From: Psychromonas aquimarina ATCC BAA-1526
GTDB taxonomy: Bacteria; Pseudomonadota; Gammaproteobacteria; Enterobacterales; Psychromonadaceae
DNA: 64,000 nt
Assembly (NCBI RefSeq): GCF_000428725.1
Contig: NZ_AUAM01000013.1
Location: 80,431-144,430 of the forward strand
Direction of reading: 5' to 3'
A model generated the notes under the pieces. It did not search any database. It had not been told where the DNA came from and saw only the letters and a list, made by a program, of their open reading frames with translations. A program made the translations under genes and the position numbers. Of the stretch, positions 37,747 through 44,796 are shown piece after piece; the first letter of the stretch is position 1, and every line of letters starts with the position of its first letter.

Positions 37747-38238
37747 ATGAAAAAACTTACTATTTTACTTTCTTTAATTGTACTTACTTTAAGCCCGGCT
37801 GCCTACGCAGACGGATGTGCTGAACTCAAGGTGGCGGGCGATACCTATAATAACCTTAATAAGATGCTTAGCCTGCAGGTTAAAATTTATAATTTTAATG
37901 TTTCAAGAGTACAAGAAGATATTCAAAGCCTGTTTACCCGCGTTAATGAAAATGACGATGTTAAAGCAGCCCGCAAGCTGAACAGCATACTTGAAAACTT
38001 TATTAAAGAGCTGCGCACAGAGCTCGAAGGCGTAGAAGAGACCTACATGGACCTGGATCTTCTTGGGTTTGCACGCGATAATATTGCAGGAAAGTGCCGC
38101 GCGAAAGCAGTAACCTTAAGCGATGACTTTATTGACCCAGTGGCCGAAGAAGCAGCCCTATTAATGGTTAAGTACGATGACCTGATTAAGGAACTCGAAC
38201 GAGTTAACACCCGTAGCAGGAAATTACTCACTAAATAA
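37747..38238 (+). CDS. Secreted protein of unknown function
   Basis: I do not recognise the family. The 163 residues begin with a clear signal peptide (MKKLTILLSLIVLTLSPAAYA, cleaved before DGC). The mature part is helical and charged, with two cysteines (CAEL near the N-terminus and GKCRAK in the second half) that could form a disulfide. The strong Shine-Dalgarno GGAGGG supports it as a real gene. It is divergent from the receiver/CheC/cyclase operon; no function can be inferred. Confidence 0.75.
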   Translation: MKKLTILLSLIVLTLSPAAYADGCAELKVAGDTYNNLNKMLSLQVKIYNFNVSRVQEDIQSLFTRVNENDDVKAARKLNSILENFIKELRTELEGVEETYMDLDLLGFARDNIAGKCRAKAVTLSDDFIDPVAEEAALLMVKYDDLIKELERVNTRSRKLLTK

Positions 38239-38833
38239 GCCTGCAGCTGCCCGGCCGTTCTGCCAGGAAGGCTTTGCGAAATAAAACACAGCTCCTTTAT
38301 CACCTGATAAAGGAGCCTAAAAACAATCAACACCAATATAGAATTCGATTCAGTTTCAAACACTTTGCTTGAATTTCATTCAAAAATAACGTTATCCGTC
38401 TATTAAGCAGAAACTGCAGCTGCTTTTTATTTTACATTTTAATCACCTGAAAAATAAAGCAGAACAGAGTATGAATAAAAAACTGCTTTTGCTGTTACTG
38501 CACAAACAAGTTTAAAAGAGCGCAGATGTTATTACGACTTAAAAAACAAACTCTTCTTAACACCATGATTTTAAGCAATTTAATGAAACACAGCAGTTTT
38601 TGTTTTTATGCAGCTATGCATTATGATCTGCTATAAGCAGTTTTTAATTAACTCTATAAATTGATCTTTTAATATTAAATATCTTTTCGTTATCTACTCT
38701 GCAAACAGCAGACTCAGCCCCTGACTGCCAGTCATTAATAAATGATGATATTTATATAAATTTTAATGGGAAAATTATTATTTCAACTGTAAATCCTGTA
38801 GATTTTAAGACTAGTCAGATTCAAGGTTGTAGT
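38239..38833. other. Gene-poor region with hairpin and repeat R2
   Basis: A perfect palindrome GCTCCTTTATCA/TGATAAAGGAGC at 38291-38316 forms a stable hairpin but lacks a T run on the + strand. Repeat R2 follows at 38354-38480. A 36-codon frame at 38526 has an ATG and ends at about 38635 but looks like nothing known. The frame of the downstream cyclase is open back to 38660. Confidence 0.45.
38354..38480. repeat. Diverged ~125 bp direct repeat R2
   Basis: Partner of R1 at 35177-35303 in the same orientation: TTTCAA, TGCTTGAAT, TTATC, TTTTTATTTTA, ATCACC and AAAAATAAAGCA recur in order. The two copies flank the receiver/CheC/cyclase operon and the secreted protein gene. Confidence 0.55.
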
Positions 38834-39652
38834 ATGGAAGTTTTAAATCGTCAAGGAAGCAGAATTGAACTAGATAGAGGTTTTAGATTCGGACATGATT
38901 TTTTTAAATTACTGAACTTTGTTAAATCTCCAGATCATAAAGATTTAGACAGGCACTCTATTGAAGATCAATGCGATATTTTTTATCGCGATATTATGAA
39001 TTATGGTTTTGCTGAGTCTCACAACCAGCATTTACGTGACGGTAGATATGATTTAGCGGCTAAAAATTTAAATGAAATTAATGACTTATCTTTAGATCCG
39101 TTAACCGGTTTAAGAAAAAAGGAATTTTTAAACAGAAAAATCGCCAGCTTAGAAAGTGATATTTATCTTGACAGCATTTCTGACTTCTCTTTAATTATGT
39201 GTGACTTGGATAAATTTAAAGAGATTAATGATTCTTTCGGCCACTCTGTTGGTGATGATACTTTAGATTTATTCGGCAAACTTGTTTTAGAAAGTTTAAG
39301 GCCTTGTGATTTCGCCTACCGCTACGGCGGAGAAGAGTTTTTAGTGCTGCTGCCTGAAACTAGTTTGTCTGATTCGGTTACGGTTGCGGAAAGAATCAGA
39401 ACCGCTATTGAACAAAGACTGCTGATTGGACACTACGGCTTAAACCAGATCACTGCGCATGATTTATGCAAATCTTTAATTGAACCCGCTGATGATGAAA
39501 ACGATGCTTTCTTCTTATCTAAAGATATAACCTGCAGCTTCGGCGTAGCAAATTATCTGGACTGCTCTCAGTCTGGTGACGATCTGTTTTCCAGGGCCGA
39601 TGAAAATCTCTATGTCGCCAAAGAGGAAGGCAGAAATAAAGTTATATATTAA
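38834..39652 (+). CDS. GGDEF diguanylate cyclase
   Basis: Predicted cytosolic c-di-GMP synthase of 272 residues. An unrecognised N-terminal region (about 1-90) precedes the GGDEF domain starting at DPLTGLRKKEF. The active site is GGEEF (about residue 164), and an RxxD inhibitory site (RPCD) sits five residues before it. A loop of about 30 residues is inserted before the final SFGVA part. AAGG lies seven bases before ATG 38834. The same frame stays open for 58 codons upstream and reads like protein, so a longer form from a non-ATG start is possible. Confidence 0.88.
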   Translation: MEVLNRQGSRIELDRGFRFGHDFFKLLNFVKSPDHKDLDRHSIEDQCDIFYRDIMNYGFAESHNQHLRDGRYDLAAKNLNEINDLSLDPLTGLRKKEFLNRKIASLESDIYLDSISDFSLIMCDLDKFKEINDSFGHSVGDDTLDLFGKLVLESLRPCDFAYRYGGEEFLVLLPETSLSDSVTVAERIRTAIEQRLLIGHYGLNQITAHDLCKSLIEPADDENDAFFLSKDITCSFGVANYLDCSQSGDDLFSRADENLYVAKEEGRNKVIY

Positions 39653-40140
39653 TCCCCCTGAGGCTGGTTAAAATCAGCCCGCCATTTTTTCAGCTTACTC
39701 TTTTGCTCCGCAGTTATTTTCGGCCTGGTGGAATTAAGAGCCGGCGGATAGTGCCCTTTTTGAAAACCAATAATTAAAAAAGCGGCTTCATCTCCAACCG
39801 TTGAACCACCAAACTCGATATAAGAAGAGATCGATCTTGCCACTGCAGCACAGGGCTCAGTTGAGTCCAGCAGCTTAATCAGCTGCGTTATATCAGAGTC
39901 TTTAATCCAGTTTTTATGCAGTCCCTGCACGGTATAATATTCTTCAGGGCCTATGCTCTGGAGCATATCTAAAAAATCAGCCGGTGTTTTTTCCTGCCAG
40001 TTAAAGGTATCGCCATACTCCGCCGCACTATTACCTGACGGCAAAGAATATATCACCTGATGATATCGAAGCTCTGCCGTTAAAGGAGTGCAGGCGGCTG
40101 TGAAACAAACTATCATCAGCGGCACAAAAATTATTTTCAT
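39649..40140 (-). CDS. Predicted lipoprotein of unknown function
   Basis: I do not recognise the family. The 163 residues start with a lipoprotein signal peptide (MKIIFVPLMIVCFTAAC, lipidated Cys17). The mature part has two further internal residues of note (one Cys in TEPCAAVARS) and a basic C-terminus. A very strong Shine-Dalgarno (GGAGGGGAG) precedes the ATG. It is convergent with the cyclase at 38834, overlapping it by four bases. Confidence 0.75.
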   Translation of the reverse strand: MKIIFVPLMIVCFTAACTPLTAELRYHQVIYSLPSGNSAAEYGDTFNWQEKTPADFLDMLQSIGPEEYYTVQGLHKNWIKDSDITQLIKLLDSTEPCAAVARSISSYIEFGGSTVGDEAAFLIIGFQKGHYPPALNSTRPKITAEQKSKLKKWRADFNQPQGD

Positions 40141-40269
40141 CTCCCCTCCTTGGTAATGTGCGTTTATTTGACATTAAATATAAATTTCCGACAAACAGAG
40201 CAGGTAACTGCGCCGGATAACGTACTTTTCGCAAAGCCCTTAGTGCTGACTAAAACAGATAAATATCAC

Positions 40270-40309
40270 TTGTCATAAAAATGTAATCTAAATGCAACCC
40301 GGCTGTCAT
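40270..40309 (+). promoter_or_regulatory. Tandem Pho box of the pstS-pstS-pstC-pstA-pstB operon
   Basis: Four seven-base units, TTGTCAT, ATGTAAT, ATGCAAC and CTGTCAT, repeat every 11 bases (spacers AAAA, CTAA, CCGG). That is two adjacent PhoB dimer sites. The pstS start is 84 bases downstream; I could not fix the -10 with confidence. Confidence 0.82.
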
Positions 40310-40392
40310 ATTCAATTGTTTCAATACACTCGCTTCCACAGAGGAAGACCGAGTTAATTTGTAATACTACTTTAATAATAGAGTGACTAAAA

Positions 40393-41205
40393 ATGAAAAA
40401 AGTAATTGGTTTAGCAGCAGCTATTGGTTTAATGACAACTCCCCTTGTCCAGGCAGACTCTACCATTACCGTATCTGGTTCGACATCAGTTACCAACGTA
40501 ATGGAAGTGTTGAGTGAAAATTACAAACAGACAACAAATAAAACTGTTGAAGTACAGGGAACAGGATCTTCAGCAGGTATTCGCGCAGCTAAAGACGGCA
40601 CAAGCATGATCGGCATGTCTTCGCGTGAAGTAAAAAAAGATGAAATGACAACAGATACAAAAGGCACTGTGATAGCACGTGACGGAATCGCAGTCGCCGT
40701 TAATAACAACAACCCGGTTAAAAACCTCACTAAAGAACAAATCACTAGAATTTACCGCGGTGAAGTTAAAAACTGGAAAGAAGTTGGCGGTGAAAACAAA
40801 CCTATCGTTGTAGTTACCCGTGATACCGCATCCGGTACGCGCGGCGCATTTGAAGATATCTTAAAACTTAAGCGTAAAATAAACGGTATGAAAGTATCGG
40901 CGATTACAGCAACTGCACAAGTGGGCAACGGTAACGGCATGGTTAAAACAATCGTTGCTAACAACCCCTTTGCCATCGGTTATATCTCTTTAGGCTCGGT
41001 GGACAGTTCATTAAAAGCCGTAGCGGTTGACGGTTATAAAGCCAGTGACAGTAACATTGCTGCCGGCGACTATACCATTGCACGCCCGTTTGTTTTATTA
41101 ATGAAAGAAAACGTCAATAAAGAAGCACGAGAATTTGTTAACTATATCCTCTCTGATGCAGGTCAGAAGATCATCGTAGATGAAGGTTACATCCGCGTAA
41201 ATTAA
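40393..41205 (+). CDS. pstS: Phosphate ABC transporter substrate-binding protein, first copy
   Basis: Periplasmic phosphate-binding protein. The 270 residues have a signal peptide (1 to about 21, cleavage after VQA) and the compact PstS type with STITVSGSTSVTNVMEVL, QGTGSSAGIRAAKDGTSMIGMSSR and TRDTASGTRGAFEDILKL, the phosphate-binding loops. It is the first gene of a complete pst operon, under a tandem Pho box. A near copy follows immediately. It has no relation to the long PstC system at the left edge beyond function. Confidence 0.95.
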   Translation: MKKVIGLAAAIGLMTTPLVQADSTITVSGSTSVTNVMEVLSENYKQTTNKTVEVQGTGSSAGIRAAKDGTSMIGMSSREVKKDEMTTDTKGTVIARDGIAVAVNNNNPVKNLTKEQITRIYRGEVKNWKEVGGENKPIVVVTRDTASGTRGAFEDILKLKRKINGMKVSAITATAQVGNGNGMVKTIVANNPFAIGYISLGSVDSSLKAVAVDGYKASDSNIAAGDYTIARPFVLLMKENVNKEAREFVNYILSDAGQKIIVDEGYIRVN

Positions 41206-41213
41206 TCAAGCCC

Positions 41214-41247
41214 CTGCTGATCAGGAATACCTGTTCCTTATCAGCAG
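41214..41247 (+). other. Intercistronic hairpin between the two pstS genes
   Basis: CTGCTGAT and AGGAA pair with TTCCT and ATCAGCAG, about 13 pairs with one mismatch and a six-base loop. No T run follows. It may protect the first pstS mRNA from 3' decay and raise its level over the rest of the operon. Confidence 0.6.
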
Positions 41248-41283
41248 CACGCTCTTCTTATCGCGAATCTTATGGATTAAATA

Positions 41284-42099
41284 ATGAAAAATATTCTAAG
41301 CTTAGCTGCCGCTTTCACTCTGTTAACAGCTCCCCTTTATCATGCCAATGCCGCCGTCAGCGTATCCGGCTCTACATCGGTATCCAACGTGGTTGAAGTG
41401 CTGGCTGAAACTTACCAGAAGAGCAGCGGCCGTCATGTTGACGTACAGGGAACCGGCTCTTCTTCGGGCATTGTGGCGGCAAAAAACGGCACCAGTATGA
41501 TAGGCATGTCGTCACGAGAACTAAAAGCAGGTGAAGCGGCGGCAGATATACAGCAGCTGGTTATTGCCCGCGACGGTATTGCCGTGATAGTCAATAACAA
41601 CAATCCGGTAGAAAACCTAACCCGAAAGCAGATAAAAAGTATTTACCGTAATGAAATAACTAACTGGAAGCAGGTTGGCGGAGAGGATAAAGCAATCGTA
41701 GTGGTGACCCGTGACGCTTCTTCCGGTACTCGAGAGGCTTTTGAAAAAATTCTAGGTTTAAAACGTCAGGTGAACGGTATACCGGTAACCAGTATTTCAG
41801 CAGGTGCACAGGTTGCTAATGGTAACGGCATGGTTAAAACACTGGTCGCAAATAATGATTATGCAGTCTCATATATTTCGCTGGGCTCCGTTGATAATAA
41901 CCTGCTCAAAGCATTAAAAGTAGACGGCATTACAGCCAGCGACGAAAATATACTTTCCGGTCAATACAGCATAACCCGCCCTTTTATCCTGTTATTTAAA
42001 AATGAAACGGATCCGAGAGCGGCTGACTTTATTCGTTACATTTTATCAGACAAAGGCCAGAGCATAGTCGCAGAACAAGGTTATATCCGTGTTAAATAA
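41284..42099 (+). CDS. pstS: Phosphate ABC transporter substrate-binding protein, second copy
   Basis: Tandem paralogue of the preceding gene, 271 residues, similar along its whole length. It keeps the signal peptide (cleavage about after ANA), VSGSTSVSNVVEVL, QGTGSSSGIVAAKNGTSMIGMSSR and TRDASSGTREAFEKILGL. Differences are spread out rather than clustered, so it is an old duplication. Both copies keep the phosphate loops, so both should bind ligand; different affinity or induction is possible. It is 78 bases after the first copy. Confidence 0.95.
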   Translation: MKNILSLAAAFTLLTAPLYHANAAVSVSGSTSVSNVVEVLAETYQKSSGRHVDVQGTGSSSGIVAAKNGTSMIGMSSRELKAGEAAADIQQLVIARDGIAVIVNNNNPVENLTRKQIKSIYRNEITNWKQVGGEDKAIVVVTRDASSGTREAFEKILGLKRQVNGIPVTSISAGAQVANGNGMVKTLVANNDYAVSYISLGSVDNNLLKALKVDGITASDENILSGQYSITRPFILLFKNETDPRAADFIRYILSDKGQSIVAEQGYIRVK

Positions 42100-42127
42100 C
42101 ATTCCACCAGCAGCTCAAGGCGAAGTT

Positions 42128-43033
42128 ATGAATACTTGTACTAAAACAAACGACAGCGGCATCTCTCACCGCCATACCCCCAAGCCTGACCGGCTGGGCA
42201 CTTTCTTCCACCTTGTGTTTATCTGTTGTGCAATGGTGGGCGTTGTTTCACTGGCAACTATTGCCTGGTTCCTTTTTTCTGAAGGTTTAGCGGCCTTTCG
42301 TCAGGCCGGTGTTATCGAATTAGTGTTCGGCAGTGAATGGCTGCCGCCGGCTTTGTTCGGTATCTTCCCGATGATTGCTGCCTCATTGATTTCAACACTA
42401 GGTGCAGTATTAACCGGTGTTCCGGTTGCCGTCTTAACCGCAGTTTTCCTTGCTGAACTTGCTCCAAAATGGCTGGCTGACATTGTCCGCCCAGCCGTGG
42501 AACTGCTAGCCGGTATCCCGTCGGTTGTTTACGGTTTTTTTGGTCTGGTGGTTATCGTACCGGCAATTGAAGTACTGTTTAATATCCCGGCGGGTAATAC
42601 CCTGCTGGCCGGAATTATTGTCCTGGCGATTATGATCCTGCCGACGGTTATCACCATTTCAGAGACCTCGATCCGCGCTCTGCCGCCGGTATACAAGGAA
42701 GGCGCATTAGCCTTAGGCGCATCGCATATTTACAGTATTTTTAAAGTGCTTATCCCGGCTGCTCGCAGCGGTATTTTAACCGGTGTAGCTTTAGGTGTTG
42801 CCCGGGCAATCGGTGAAACCATGGCAATTATTATGGTGATGGGTAATGCCCCCGCCATGCCCGGTTCAATACTGGAGCCGGCGAGAACATTAACAGCTAA
42901 TATCGCCATGGAAATGTCCTATGCAACGGGTATCCATGCCAGTGCGCTTTATTCAACCGGCATAGTATTACTGATATTTATTGTATTACTCAATACAGGC
43001 CTGCTGTACATTAACAAAAAGAGAGTTCACTAA
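42128..43033 (+). CDS. pstC: Phosphate ABC transporter permease PstC
   Basis: Inner-membrane permease of 301 residues with six helices, the ordinary length. The EAA-type loop that contacts PstB reads YKEGALALGASHIYSIFKV, and ARAIGETMAIIMVMGNAP is the family's C-terminal block. I start at ATG 42128, seven bases after AAGG; the longer frame from 42089 overlaps pstS. It overlaps pstA by one base. Confidence 0.95.
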   Translation: MNTCTKTNDSGISHRHTPKPDRLGTFFHLVFICCAMVGVVSLATIAWFLFSEGLAAFRQAGVIELVFGSEWLPPALFGIFPMIAASLISTLGAVLTGVPVAVLTAVFLAELAPKWLADIVRPAVELLAGIPSVVYGFFGLVVIVPAIEVLFNIPAGNTLLAGIIVLAIMILPTVITISETSIRALPPVYKEGALALGASHIYSIFKVLIPAARSGILTGVALGVARAIGETMAIIMVMGNAPAMPGSILEPARTLTANIAMEMSYATGIHASALYSTGIVLLIFIVLLNTGLLYINKKRVH

Positions 43034-43878
43034 TGTTAAAACGCGAAACTCAAGATAAGCTTTTGTTTGCCTCAACCTGGGCAGCCGCTTCAATTACCAT
43101 TTTGTTTCTATTATGGGTGGTATGGCACATTCTCAGCAACGGTCTTTCCCACGTCAGCTGGGAGTTTGTCAGCAGCGCTTATACCCGTATCGGTGAAAGT
43201 TCGGGTATCTGGTCAATGATTGTCTCAACCGTTTATATGGTTGCTCTGACATTAGCCATTGCAGCCCCGGTCGGCATTATGACGGCAATCTACTTAACTG
43301 AATACGCCAAAGCCGGCAGTAGAATAGTACAGGTACTGCGCTTCTGCATCGAATCTTTAGCCGGTATTCCGTCTATTGTATACGGCCTGTTCGGTATGAC
43401 CTTTTTTGTTACTACTCTGGGGCTGGGTTTCTCAATTTTAGCCGGTGCATTAACATTATCTGTTCTGATCCTGCCGGTTATTATCCGTACTACCGAAGAG
43501 GCATTAATGGCCGTGCCCATGAGCTACCGCGAAGGCGGCTATGCATTAGGCAGCTCTAAAATTTATACCATCTGGCGTCTGATTTTACCCAGCGCCATGC
43601 CGGGTATTGTCACCTCAGTTATTTTAAGTATCGGCCGTGTTATTGGTGAATCAGCACCGGTATTTTTAACCGCCGGTATGGTGACAAAAATTCCAGAGTC
43701 CGTGTTTGATTCCGGACGTACCCTGACCGTACATTTATATAAATTAACCCAGGAACTCTTTACCCAGCATGAATGGGATCAAGCCTATGCAACCGCAACC
43801 ATCTTGATAGTTTTAGTGCTTGTCTTAAATTTAATGACAAAAATTATTGCAGCCCGCTACAACAAAGCATCACATTAA
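43033..43878 (+). CDS. pstA: Phosphate ABC transporter permease PstA
   Basis: Second permease subunit, 281 residues, six helices. Family features are [20 protein letters not shown], the EAA loop [19 protein letters not shown] and [15 protein letters not shown]. Its ATG overlaps the pstC stop (TAATG), so translation is coupled. pstB follows ten bases later. Confidence 0.96.
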   Translation: MLKRETQDKLLFASTWAAASITILFLLWVVWHILSNGLSHVSWEFVSSAYTRIGESSGIWSMIVSTVYMVALTLAIAAPVGIMTAIYLTEYAKAGSRIVQVLRFCIESLAGIPSIVYGLFGMTFFVTTLGLGFSILAGALTLSVLILPVIIRTTEEALMAVPMSYREGGYALGSSKIYTIWRLILPSAMPGIVTSVILSIGRVIGESAPVFLTAGMVTKIPESVFDSGRTLTVHLYKLTQELFTQHEWDQAYATATILIVLVLVLNLMTKIIAARYNKASH

Positions 43879-43888
43879 GGTCGATATT

Positions 43889-44638
43889 ATGAATAAGCTT
43901 GAAGTTAATAACCTGAATCTTTTTTACGGCGAAAACCATGCGCTGAAAGATATCTCAATAAAAATACCCAATCGTCAGGTAACTGCATTAATCGGTCCCT
44001 CCGGCTGCGGTAAATCAACCCTGCTGAGAACCTTAAACCGTATGAATGATCTGGTGCCCAGTGTCAAAATCAGCGGTGAAGTGAAATTTGAAGATCAGGA
44101 TATCTATGCGGGTCATGATGTGCAGCAGCTGCGCATGCGTGTCGGTATGGTTTTTCAAAAAGCCAACCCTTTTCCCATGAGTATTTATGAAAATGTTGCT
44201 TTCGGTCTTAAAGCACAGGGGATGCGCGATAAGAAGCAGCTGGATAAAATCGTTGAGGAGTCACTGCGCAGCGCGGCGCTTTGGGATGAAGTGCAGGATC
44301 GTCTTGATACTTCTGCGCTCGGCCTGTCAGGCGGACAGCAGCAGCGTTTATGCATTGCCCGTACGATTGCCATGGAGCCTGAAGTGATTCTAATGGATGA
44401 ACCCACCAGCGCTTTAGATCCCATCGCCACACATAAAATTGAAGAGCTGATGGATGAGCTGCGTAAAAAATTCACCATTGTGATTGTCACCCACTCCATG
44501 AATCAGGCGAAACGTATCTCAGATAAAACAGCCTTTTTCTGGATGGGCGAATTAGTTGAACACGGTGATACCCATCAGGTATTTAATCAGCCGCAGGATC
44601 AACGCACCCAGGGGTATGTCAGCGGTGAGTTCGGTTAA
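43889..44638 (+). CDS. pstB: Phosphate ABC transporter ATP-binding protein PstB
   Basis: Cytosolic ATPase of 249 residues. Walker [21 protein letters not shown] (about 35-54), the signature [14 protein letters not shown], Walker [14 protein letters not shown] and the switch His in IVTHSMNQA are all present. I start at ATG 43889, eight bases after AAGG; the frame to 43847 overlaps pstA. No phoU follows here, so PhoU must be encoded elsewhere, perhaps with the other pst operon. Confidence 0.97.
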   Translation: MNKLEVNNLNLFYGENHALKDISIKIPNRQVTALIGPSGCGKSTLLRTLNRMNDLVPSVKISGEVKFEDQDIYAGHDVQQLRMRVGMVFQKANPFPMSIYENVAFGLKAQGMRDKKQLDKIVEESLRSAALWDEVQDRLDTSALGLSGGQQQRLCIARTIAMEPEVILMDEPTSALDPIATHKIEELMDELRKKFTIVIVTHSMNQAKRISDKTAFFWMGELVEHGDTHQVFNQPQDQRTQGYVSGEFG

Positions 44639-44716
44639 TAAATCATGAAAAAAACTCAATACCTGAAAGCACTAGGTTTTTAGCTGCAGGAAAATTTACA
44701 GTCCTAAATACAATAA

Positions 44717-44744
44717 AAGCGCACTCAGTCGGCTGAGTGCGCTT
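44717..44744. terminator. Hairpin terminator between pstB and the chitinase gene
   Basis: Stem AAGCGCACTCAG/CTGAGTGCGCTT with a TCGG loop. On the minus strand it is followed by TTTTATTG, so it fits the chitinase gene best; on the + strand the tail is weak. Confidence 0.8.
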
Positions 44745-44796
44745 AATAATCACAAGGTAAAACAGTAATTGGCTCGGTTAAATATCCTAAAGAGCT

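Noticed and set aside
38291..38316. Terminator of the secreted protein gene
   Set aside because: The hairpin is perfect but no T run follows on the plus strand, so I describe it only as a hairpin.
38526..38636. Small open frame of about 36 codons with ATG
   Set aside because: No recognisable features and only a fair ribosome site; chance frames of this length are common here.
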